A DNA stretch of 64,000 nt from NCBI GenBank assembly GCA_963931925.1, contig OZ007571.1:40251550-40315549 (forward strand), read 5' to 3'. Below are positions 25,301 through 36,800 of the stretch, one piece after another. A program made the translations under genes and the position numbers. Under the pieces are notes generated by a model. That model did not search any database and was not told the DNA's origin. It was given only the letters and a program-made list of their open reading frames with translations. Origin of the DNA: Onchidella celtica (lineage: Eukaryota; Mollusca; Gastropoda; Systellommatophora; Onchidiidae). Numbering within the stretch: the first letter of the stretch is position 1; each line of letters opens with the position of its first letter.

Positions 25301-26480
25301 TGTTTACTGCTGTATTCTATGCAAACCAAGTTGTACATGCAGATTCTGGTAGCGGGTAGGTGTGTTCGTGAAAAATGGCGGACGAAGGTTTAGATGAAGT
25401 GTTAGCTCTATGTGTCATTACAATTCAAGAAAAAAGAACTCGAAAAAGAACGATTTGGGTGAAGAAATGGTTGCTAAAGTGGGGCACCTACACACACACA
25501 CACACACAAATCTATTGAATATACATGCCATATACTCCTCTCTTGTAAAAGAATTATTATGAACGTGAGTGTTTTTCTTTTGATACTTACACATACCCCA
25601 GCCCCTCCCTAATTTATAAGTAATTTGAAACGTTTTTTATTTCTATTTCCTATCTATTGCATTAAATTGTTAATGAAAGTTACAGTATACAGGTATATCG
25701 TACCATTGCATGAATTTATTATATCATCACCGTTAACATTAATTTAATACCATCGACATCACCAACAGGCACGCTTGTAAACAATTATTTGCGTTTTACA
25801 ACTAATTTGTTGTTTTCCTATACACCGATGTCACACGAAGACTAAATTAAATATTATTTTTAATACAAGTATTTAATAAAGAATAAAAAATAGTATAAAT
25901 GTAGTAGACAGTATGCTATTGTTAGCTTAGGTAAAAAAACAAACCAACAACTTAATTATAAAATAAAACCAAGCAACAAAAAGCGACGTGTACGGGTAGA
26001 TTTGGTTAATTTCCATACGCTGATTGCGAATATGCGCTTAGTTTTTTAATTTGATAACAAAATTCAACTTTTAATTCTCAACAATTTATCTTAGCTGTGC
26101 AGCAACTTCAAAGGAAAATCTCGTACCGCAGGATCGGTCGCCAAAATTTCAAGCATTGCTTGATTTCCAGGATCGGTCCCTGGGGACGTGCGTTTGGCAC
26201 CAAGGGACGAGGGGATAGCCCCCAACACCCGCGATTGGACCTCAGTGACAGGGGATTGTCCTGCAAGAGACCGTTCCTCCAGACGATTCGCTACGTGTAA
26301 ATGGGGCTTAAGTCCAAGGACATGTTATCACGCCGGGGTCACCAACGAAGCACAGAACAAAACGACGTGAGATCAGATTAAACAACACACAACTTTATTC
26401 CACCTTCCAAAAAACGTTAACACCGGGAGTTCACCAACCTACGTCACGACTAAGGAATACGTCATAAAAACTATGGTTAG
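22353..26480 (-). mobile_element. Broken Ty3 retroelement, CsRn1-type (fossil)
   Basis: The LTR remnants share about 105 bp (22353-22460 and 26345-26455), each with an AATAAA on the minus strand. A primer-binding site complementary to tRNA-Trp (TGGTGACCCC on the minus strand) lies at about 26327-26343, as in the CsRn1 clade. In minus order there is a gag of the KYDTLKAFL type (25021-24524), a protease region with GADFLRQHNLL (about 24170), reverse transcriptase (about 23950-23380) and RNase H (to about 22780). I see no integrase. The element is broken in several places, its LTRs have diverged, and a Harbinger sits between gag and the 5' LTR. It looks old. Confidence 0.88.
25131..26307 (+). 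mobile_element. Harbinger-type DNA transposon remnant inside the Ty3 fossil
   Basis: Ends GCCCCATTTACACGTAG and CTACGTGTAAATGGGGC form a 17-base perfect inverted repeat. TTA duplications (25128-25130 and 26308-26310) match the 3-base target of PIF/Harbinger. A 47-codon frame (25375-25518) starts MADEGLDEVLALC and continues RTRKRTIWVKKWLLKWG. This resembles the basic, Trp-rich N-terminus of Harbinger transposases. It then enters a CA microsatellite. The DDE core is absent, so the copy is non-autonomous. Confidence 0.8.
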
Positions 26481-29237
26481 GTACAAGCCTTCCCTGGCGA
26501 CAGCAGCTGACACGAAAACAAAAGCCATTGCATAATGGGCACCGAGTGCCGCAGATGTCCAGCATATAGTTGATCCTACGTATGCGAGTAGGAATTAATA
26601 TATGTTATTGTGGGGTCATATTTACCCCACGACGAACGGGGAAGGGTATGCAAATGAAATGCTCTTTGGAGTCGGGGTAAATAGGACGCCACGACGTACG
26701 GGAAGGGTACCGTACTAAAATCACACTGTTTTGGTGAGCACATTTTTATACATAGTTCACCACAAACATACTCTCCTGTAGGTCGCGGCAAGATTGAGGA
26801 ACGTACGTGAAACCTCAAGTCTCTAGTGCAAAGAATGAGCAAGCTTTAGGAATTTAAAGTGGTCACTTGGGTCAATATGACCCCGACGTACAGAGAGGGT
26901 TAATAATGTAATATGTCTTGTTTTGCATAAAACCAGTTGGTCTTTCATGTGAATGCATAATGTTTACCATTGGTCAGTTTGTCTGTTTTTGAGCTTCAAG
27001 CATAGATATACACTACTGAACGGCTTAAAGGCAGACTGAGAGAAGCACATTGTGAGTTCTCCATAAGAAAATATTTCATGTTGATGGCGAGTTTGAAGAT
27101 GGAAGTTTATCCTATCCCCACTGAAGCTGAATGCAGCTATTCTTTATTTGTGATCCAGACAGTTTTTGTTGATAAGGATTGAAAAATTCCCTTGTCTTTG
27201 GTAGGACATCCTGTTGCCTTTTTATTGGCAATGTGTTATTATTAAGGTCTCTTTCAGAACTTTTCTTTTCCTGCATCTGCCTGTCATCATACTGAGGCAA
27301 CTTCAACCCAGTTGTTAACTCTCCAGGTTTTTCCTCATTTTACTGTGTTTCTGACTCTGGAGAGGTCATCAATTTCAAAGTTATATTTGTAGCATGATGA
27401 CATTTAGAAGTTCTTTGGTACATCATCTAGTTGACGCACAAAACAAAAGATACAATGTATGATGCCATGCTCACAGTCAGAGCCAAGTGTACACTAAGCT
27501 CTGTTATTGCTCACTGTCTTCTAGTTATTTCTTTCCAGTATTATTACATCATAAGTTGTCAATAATATGCATGATAAATCAAATTTTTCTTTCAAAACAG
27601 TGATGCAGTTTTACTTCACCCATAACCAACTCTGATTGATATGTAGGCAAAAACATCACCGCTGAGTTACAGTATAACATAAATATTTATATAAGCAGAA
27701 ATCTGATCTTAAGGAATCAAAGATTTTTTGGGTGCAAGCTTTTGAAATGCTGATTTTCCTTTGATTTTTTTGTATTTACTTTGTTACGTTGCTTTGGCTT
27801 TTATTGATACATGCAGATGTCTTGTCTTCATGAGAAGCAGCTTAACCTGTCATATATTACATAATTTTATGTGATATATCAGAAATATTTGGAGCTTCAA
27901 AGATGCCATTCAATGCGTTTGTGTAGTTTATTGTGATTGAGTCCAAAGTTTTCTTTTTTTTTTTTTTTTTACTTCATTCAAGAAAATAAATACACAGTCT
28001 TTCACCATCACATTGTTGTCTTGTTTATTGCAAGCAATGTTTCCAAGAAAACGACAGTAGACCTAGTAAAAATGTATGACATGGCGTTGTAACTTACGCG
28101 TGTACTGTGGGGTAAGGATCATTTTTCGTCATGGATTTCCCGAACCTGTCCATTTCTTCTCTCGTACCTTTTCTCTAAATATGTACATGTAATTATTCAT
28201 TGCTTACAATAATTAGGTTTTAAACATGCTCTTGGCTTTTGACTCAGTTACACGGTCACACAGGCAAACATGCTCGTTGTTTCTAGTGTCAATCAGGCCA
28301 TGGGCATGGAGGAGACTCGATACGCCACTGAAGCACCGCATCTACTCGCACTTACTCAAGAATACATTTAATGTATACATATATCGCAGTTACTATCCTT
28401 TATCATGTATCACTATCAGTGCCACTTTTGACTGAAGGAGGAAGATGGGTTTCCTTTAACATTCCTTTCATAATAAATTAGAATCTATGATGATCTTGAG
28501 GAGGATGAAGATCGATCGAGGGGGTGAGATAAATTACCGAAGGCATATTTAGTGTTGATTAAAAGACTGAATGTAAAATTTAATGACCGTGTGGTCATCT
28601 ATGGTATTCAATCCCATTATGACTGAATTTTGTAGGGCTTCTATTTCCTTGTTGTTTTTTTTACTCTGCAAGCGTTTAACTACGGTGTTTGGTGAAATAA
28701 AGCGGACTTAAGTACGCCAAGGATTATAATTATTATTGTTTCGTGAAAAAAAAGGTCGACCAACATTGGCAAAAAAAAGGTTCACGGAGAGAGTGATAAA
28801 AAAAAAAAAAACCAAAAAAGTCATGCAAAGCTCAAATTCACCTCTGTGCTGTTTATTAACACCCAAGCCCTTATAGTCTTGGCTGCTAAAACTGTCAGTC
28901 TGCGAGGAGAAATATTTCAATAAATATTTACAATTTGTCGACACAGATAGATCTAGTAGCCTACGTACAGTGCACTGTAGCAGTTACATAGCACTGCTAG
29001 CATTACGTTTATCAATTTCTTCAGCCTCTAAAACCATGTGTCATTGACTCATTAGCTTAAAATTCTGAACAAACAGACAACTCAGATTCTGTGTCAGAAT
29101 CCTCTCTTGGTTTAATTAAAACTGTCCTAGTTCGAAAAGTCTTTACAAGTACAGCAAAAAAAAAAAAAAAACGCCAGGGAGTGAGATTTTTTTTTTAAAT
29201 GCCCCCCTCCCCCGTCAATTAAGAGTAAAGGTAGTAG

Positions 29238-29282
29238 TCGTGGAGCACAGACTAATAAATTTTATTAGTCTGTGTCGTGGAG
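29238..29282. repeat. 29-base hairpin flanked by 8-base direct repeats
   Basis: CACAGACTAATAAA (29246-29259), one T, then the exact complement TTTATTAGTCTGTG (29261-29274). The hairpin is bounded on both sides by TCGTGGAG (29238-29245 and 29275-29282). It has the same design as the palindromes at 7697-7800 but a different sequence. Confidence 0.78.
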
Positions 29283-30837
29283 TGACTCTTCTAGCTCCGG
29301 CCTATCTTTGTAGAGTAAGCGCCTCAGTGGGAGTGACGCCCCTTTTTAAATTAATATCCTGCACACCCTACTCTGTGATCCTGCAGAATATGATCAAAGT
29401 TAGTAGACAAACTCTACTATACTATCTTTGATATGATCAACCACCTGCAACCAAAGCCTGTCACGGCTTATTATAGCGGTATTATTATTATAGCGGTAGC
29501 ACAATAAATGTAGGCCACAACGTTCAATTTTCAATCATTCGTTTGATCACTGTGTTGGCTAAATAATGCAATATTGCGCCGGCTGCAGTGAAGCCAGTGC
29601 AATATTGGGCCTGCGGTACTTTGTATTAGATAGAAACCTAGACCTAGGGTCTAGATTTAGATCTAGAAAAAAAAAAATGCAGACGATTTGAAATGGCGTG
29701 ATTTTATTTTTTTAATGGCGTAAAATTGGCACATATGGTAATAAAGCTAACAAGCCAAAAGTAGTGCAATTCTGTTTGCAGCTGAGAGGCACATACAGTA
29801 TACACCAGAAGCGGTAGAATAGTACATGTATTACAAATGACCCTTATTATAACCTCTTTGCATACAGGCATTCTTGTCTCTTGGGGTGGCAGGTGGGAGT
29901 TAAGGCGACAAAAAGCTTTAAAATTCTGGGTAAAGAATAGTAATAATATCTGGTTGTGGTCTTTTTTACGGGTGCAGGAGACCACTGAATGTGATGATTT
30001 GTCTTCATTATTTTCATGTTAGGCAGCGATGATCAACAAACTTGACAGAAAAGAAAGAATGGCATACGGGCGAGAGAGAGAGATAAGATATATATAAGGA
30101 CCTCTTTACATTAATGATTAATGTATGTAGCACATAGTGCTCCGATGCCAGTGCATTTGTGTTTATTATATGATTATTCAGCATCATGCCCACAGTAACT
30201 TAATATAGGTCACCTGTTTTAGATCCACCTATGTCAATTGTTAATTAGACAAGTTGGCCCATAGACTGTAGTGCCAGTAAGTTGAGTAAATCCAAATGAA
30301 GGACAGAATTCAGCACATGAGGCTGTGATCAGCATCACATGGTCGACAGGTTTGTACCCATGACACTGCAATTTAAAGGGCAAGTATCCAAACACATTAA
30401 TACATCCATGCTGACTTTAAAATGATACACAGTTATTCTGACTACATATTATATAAAACAGAAAACAAAAGTTGTTTGGAAAGTTTCACACTTTGATTTG
30501 GTCTCAAATGGCTTAGCCTACTTCTTTTAGAGACTCTGTCCATGAAAACCATGGTGTCATCTACAGTAATGATATTCTGTGCTTTGGGATCCCACCAAGT
30601 GAGAAATCCGGTATGAGCAAGTATGGATTGTTAATTTACAATGTCTTCCAAACACTGTAACTCTCCATGACATGAGGTTGACATAATTATATCTGAACTT
30701 GTATCAATTGAACTGAAACTCATCCACGACCATAAAATTTGGGTTTTTGATTCTGTCTGTCATTATTTCAGGTGTGTTTACAATGTTCAGCTGCATTTAA
30801 GAAGTTCTAGGCGGATCCGTTAGTTCATACAATCATA

Positions 30838-33800
30838 ATGGCCATTCCTGTGCAAGCAGTCCCAGTCTTGCATGTTGTCGGTACTCACTATGATGTTGGC
30901 TACAGCATTGGAGCTACTTTTAAAGAAAAAATTCAGTGGTGAGCTGGCATTCATGCATCAGTCTAATCTTGTAATTAGATTATATCATGGAGTATCAATG
31001 ACTAAAAATGGAAATGAAAGCTCTTCAATACATTATCTTTTGTGGACTTGTATTACTCAAATTAGTTATGAAAATGAAGTAGTCTGATAAAAATATATGC
31101 TTACCTATTATTTCCTAACCAAGGAGTTGTATGGGATATAGAGGTGAAATACCTAAAGGCCTGAAAGGTCACTTGTATACCAGTCCACTTTATGCATTAT
31201 AATTAATATGTCATGCCTTATGCAGTAACATCATCCTCAAGTGTATTTGCATTTGAAAGTTTTTGTTGCTGAAACAATTTGCATTTTGTGTAGGACAATG
31301 AGAATTTATAATAAGTAGTTTTAATATATTTGTGGAGCCACTGGGCATTCTAAGTTTCCTATGCATTCAGACATTTCCTATAGCAAATTATTGTGGGATG
31401 ATTGGCCTCTGGAGACCTTGAAATCTGGGTGAAGAATTGATAAAATCTGTTAAACTGTTTTTGAGAATATCAGCTAATGTCAAGTAGCCTAGATGAATAA
31501 TTGACTCACCCGTCTGAACTTCTTTGTTTTATTCCCAGTTTCTGGAAAGAGTCAGTAGATGTCAACACCATTGACATGCCATTTCACAGTACTGTTGAAG
31601 GCAAAACTTTTTTCAGCTCATCTCTGATTGCTTGCAGGAGACATTTTCCTCAATACATACAGGAAGTGAGTGGTCTATTTTTAATGCAACATACTTAAAT
31701 ATTTGTCAGTTTGTCCATAGCATAATTCATCATCCAATTTATCATCAGTCCCCACACATATAAAAAGTAGTTCATGAACCTGAATCTTATTATGGCACAG
31801 TGTTGATGCAATGTGGTCCATTGCCAAAGGGTGCCACACAAAAAGCAAAGATTTCAAACATTTACAGATTTGGAAACTACATTCTTTTTGCTTTGTATTT
31901 TTGTTTGCACCCTTTTCCTATACAACAGAATCCTAGTTTAAACTTTCAACCTGAATTCAAACATGATATGTTTTGTATCATCCACAGATTGAGGGAATGG
32001 CAGCTGGATCTGGCATGTCCTTTGAACAGCTGTTCATTTTGAACATTTCAAAGGAGGTCCACAATGTCTTGTATCCAAATTCCTTAAGAAAGAGAACGGT
32101 CAAGGAAACAGCAGGCTGCACAGATGTTTTGATAAATACACCCAGCTGTAAACTCATTGGACATAATGAAGTATGAAGCTGTTTGTCATGAGTTATTTAG
32201 GGAAGATTCAACTACATTTTCAACCTGGATACTCTTTCAACCAAATTCTATCCTTCTGTTATTTTCCAACTGTCAAGAATCTTTTCTCACCCAAGATTCC
32301 TTCACCAATACGAAAATATAATATATAGCTGATTTAAAACCCACAGTAAGACAGAGCCATTGGAAAAGACCCATAATATCCAAACCCTGTGAGAGAAATT
32401 GAGAACAGAATTCATTATCAGTATTTGTGCTTATGATCTATAATCTTTCTTTGGGTTTGAAAATACCCATTTGTGAATTTTCATTTACCATATGGATCAG
32501 TTAAATCACAACTTTGGTTCACATGAGGAACAATTTTACCTACAATTTAGTTTATTAAAAACACTTTTTTGGATCTAAGTATGTAATAATAAAATAAAAT
32601 TACTACAGCTCTGTTGAAATTTTGCTTTCTTTGTATTGTGTTATTTATTGAAAGGATCATCTTCACTACACACATAATTAGTGACAGTCTTATGGATAGC
32701 ATCAGCTATACTGTTATTTCTTTGTCCATGTATTCAGCTTAATTGCAAGTTGTAATGTTGAATTAAGAATGTTTTGTATACTAGTCTAAGAAAATGTAAA
32801 TATTGTGCTGGTTCTTAATTGGGTTCCTAATCTGTTCAAGGACTGTGATCCTGCAATCAAGCCTCATGGCTACTTTGTGGGTGCTCGCATCATAGACGAA
32901 GATGGTAATGAACTGGAAAACTTCACTGCTTACTGCTATCCTGGTGTTTTGCCAGGCACTACTCTCAGTTTTAACAGGTGATCTTACCCGTCTGTATGTA
33001 CATGTTGTCTTCATGGGCACTGCAAAGGATAGGAATTATTTGCAAATCCAAAATTAGATGAATTTCTATAATGTTTGATTATAAAAGAATAATGGAGTGA
33101 AAAGGTACAAATGTCTCATTTGAAAGTCCATTAGGAAATTCCTAATTGTTGCTCTGTCTCCTCATTATGTAATTTGAGCAATGGTGAATAAAGCTTCAGT
33201 TGGTTACCAGAAGAGGATGAAAGTTGTTCCACTTATTTCACTATGACTATGTTATAATGAGCACTGTAGAGAAATAATTTGTCAGAAAAGAAAGTAGTTT
33301 TCGTGGACTTTATTTGTCATGTGCATTTCACAGAGGATCAAGAAGTGGTTATTTGTAAAGGTAAAGTAAAAATCAGATGTCTAGTGTAAGGGGTTCATTG
33401 TCTTATTTCGGTAGTGTGTCATTTTTTTGGTCATGGCATACTTTTATTTTTCATTTTCAAAGGTTAGTACATATTTAGATTAGTGCCCATAGACCTTCAT
33501 TTGCTAACAGGCTTATATGTTGTTAAGACAAATGAACTAAATAATTCGAGGAACAACCATGTGAGAAAAATAGTTACGCAGTAGAGAGATGTGATCACCA
33601 ATTTTCATTACTTTATTTTTTTCCTGGGATTTTTTAAGAAATTGAAAGTAAGATCTGATTGAATATGACTTTAAATGAATCTGGTATTAAAAGGTTAGTG
33701 CTGTAATTAATTTTCATGCAAAGAAGTGAAACATTGCACAATGAGGAATATAAAGCTTTGTCAGATAACACCATGTGTTATGTTTCAGACATGGCATGGT

Positions 33801-36800
33801 ATTCACAATAGATGGTCTATATGTTGATTTCATAGAAGAGGGAGCTGCACCTAGGTTTGTCTTTGACATATTCATAGTTTTATTGTACTTACTTGTTAGT
33901 AATGTCAGTATACTATCTCATCAATATGTTGAAAGTTTAACCTGAAAAATCAGAATTAGTTACAAATATATCACCACTGTCACATGAAAGGATCCTTTCT
34001 TCTCTTTACTTCAAAAATCAATATTTCTGTTTCCTGAAATTTTCCCATAAAAAAGTAACATGTATATACAGTGTATTTTTCCAATCATCAGTCCCAAAAT
34101 TACTCAACATTGTATCAAATTTTTTTTAAAGCGATGAGAAGGAGATTTCACTTGAAAGATTCTCTCCAGATGCATTTCTTAACATCATATTTAAGACAGT
34201 ATTGGCTATATCTTGGAGGTGGTGAATCTGGTGGAGCTGAACATTTTCATAGTTGGTCATGAGGATGGGATTTAGGAAAGCCAGGGCAGATTTTTTGTGT
34301 TGTAAATCTGGTCAAATCTGAGACAAATGGTTTATTGATAATTACTATTTTGATAATTACTCTTAGGACGGAACTTTCAGCCTTAGCTTCTGACAGTGAG
34401 CATAACATTTTGTTGTTGTTTTTTGTTTCTTTTTTACACTCTGCAACATGCTTGTCTCATTGACATTTCACTTTTTCCCAAAGTTTACCACAAGGTTTGT
34501 TTATGAGACATGTAACGTTTTTGATTGCACTTCTTTAATGAATCTTGCACATTCTTTCCAGCCTCACCAGTTCTCTTATATTCCTGGGCAAAATAGAACA
34601 TGTGCACATTTTGAGCCTAAACAGATTGTGCAACGTGCGGGGCTTTGAAAAGTGAAAGATGCAGAGTTATGTTACAAACTGATAATATTTTAGCTCTGTG
34701 AAAGTGATAAATACACACTAAGTAACCTTTTTCATTTGTCCAACAGAATGTTCTTGAACAGAAGCATCATTAAAGCTAAGACATTTGAGGAAGCTATTGA
34801 ACTGGTTGAGAACAAAGGATTTGGACTGGCTTATGCCTTTAATGTTAACATTGCAGATTTGAAAAATCCAACCACAATGTGGTCTATTGAGGTAGGAACC
34901 TGTCATTAGTGAAAACATACAAATAGTATACACTTGGTCAGTGCAGGGCAAATTATTTTAATCTGGGAAGATACTTCTTTTAAGTTCTTTAAGAATTATT
35001 TGAAAATCAGAATCAACAACAAAACCGTCTTTAAAACATTAAAATAGATCAAGCTGGAAAAAAAGTAGAGAGTGATATATTTGGGGTGAATTTGTACTAT
35101 TTATCCAAGTTTCTTCTTATAAGCAAAGTTTTTTAAAACATTGAAAACAAACAAGCAAGCCTCTCTTAACATAGTGCTTACGTTACGTTAATTTAAATAA
35201 GGAAAGTGACAGAAAATTATCTAAAGAAAAAATTCAAAAACAAATGTACATTGTTTATCTTACTTGAAGTGTTCGCAACATGCACCTCTCAGCTTTCCTC
35301 ATTCAGGTGTCAAATGCTAAACAACACAGTCATATGAAACCAATAATCAGAGCTGCACTTGCTATGAAAACTGTTGACTTGGTGTAACCTGTGTAGACAA
35401 ACAAGTTCTCTAACCTGGAAAATGGGGGGGGGGGGAGGTTACTACATGCATTTTTATATTCATATTTGTTGTCAGAATCTTATATTGGTGTATATTATGA
35501 ACAGAGTTAAAATGTGTGACTTACCACAAATTGAATTTCTCAGGCTGGCCCAGGAAAGGAGGAGTCAGTCTATCATATCCACACCTTGCAAGAGGAATAT
35601 GATGTCATGAAAAATTGTCACTATATCCATATCAATAGCTTCAAACATCTGAAAACATCAGAGATTCCAGACTTGAAAAGTTCCATCTCAAGAACAAAAA
35701 CTGCTGAAGCTGTGAGTGACACATTCATTTTGCTGTGTCTTTTGTTCACTTTATGTGTCACATGACAAGGCATGAATGACTGCATCGAGCACGAAAACAA
35801 AGAGTCTTCAAACTGTGAAAGTCATTTCTATTTCTCTTTCCAAACCATACATTGTGATGCTTTATATATAAATCACAGTGTTCGTCCAGGGAAACAGTTT
35901 TCCATGACAAAATGGTGTCATGAGTGAAAGATTATTAGTAGAAGTAATACATGTCCTTTAAGTAGAGTTAAGAATGGCATATACAGTTGATTGAAAAGAA
36001 GGGCTTTTCTTTATTCTTAGTTTACATGCTTTGAAGTGTACCACAAAAGTCACAGTCTCTTAAATTAGTAAAATATTACTATTCTTTCATACATTTGCAT
36101 CACACTAGGCAATTTACATATAAATATATACAGTGGAGTTCATGTAAACCGAACTTTGGTAATTTGAATTTCTGCTAAATCAAGGTGATTTTGAAAAGAG
36201 TTTTTTTTTCCCTTCTTTATCTCTATTAAACATTTACTGCTATTTCGAGTTCGAACTGCCCAAATTCTGATAAACTGAGCTGATCAAGCCTGCTCATCCA
36301 CAACGTAAGTTGTAACTTCTGGTTCCAGCCCTGTGGCTGTAAAAACCAGTTTCCACGATGACATTGACACAGGCCTGTTCAACAACTCTTTCTCGTAGCA
36401 ACAATCGAGGGGGAGGGTAGAGATGCCAAAAATGATGCAGTGGGTAGGCTACACAGCTTTCCTCTTACATGTCTGTTTGACCAAGCAAGAAACATGCAAG
36501 AAGGTGGCAGTGGTACTGGTGGGGCCCTTGCACGCAGCGTGATTCTGCCCCAATGACCAATGATATCAGCCAACAAGGGCGTACATGAGATGGTGCTTGC
36601 AATATTTCCAGTAAATTTATCGATTGCTGATGTGACTACAACAGGTACAAGCAAGACACAGTATACAGTAGAACATAAATTACACACAGTTGAACCACGA
36701 GCCATTCCGCTACACACTTAGGTAATGCTCGCTAAGCTATACAGCATTACATGACAATGGCCTCTCCTACACGTGGTTCATATCTTAGCATTTCAGTACT

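Larger units (their letters stand above)
19903..26899 (-). mobile_element. 7 kb piggyBac-type element carrying nested insertions
   Basis: TTAA duplications lie at 19899-19902 and 26900-26903. Both ends hold repeats of CGTACGTCGTGGGGT and ATATGACCCC in inverted orientation (about 19950-20040 and 26600-26900). The sister unit has no such block between matching flanks (near 44660). A decayed transposase C-terminal region lies at 20032-20400. The interior was later broken by a Ty3 fossil, which itself holds a Harbinger. It is a different piggyBac family from the two elements at 17355 and 18332. Confidence 0.78.
5460..28030. repeat. Tandem segmental duplication, unit 1
   Basis: From about 5460-5540 onward the sequence can be matched along its length to 28050-46230. 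It covers the 5' flank, all eight exons, all introns and the 3' flank of the Tan-like gene. The match ends at an AATAAATACACAGTCTTTC block (27986 here, 46191 in unit 2). Introns of the two units look roughly 80-90% alike by eye. Most length differences are lineage-specific transposon insertions with an empty site in the sister unit. Confidence 0.9.

Noticed and set aside
36379-36717. 112-codon minus frame inside the Tigger-like element
   Set aside because: No transposase motif; the G+C-rich interior makes long frames likely by chance.
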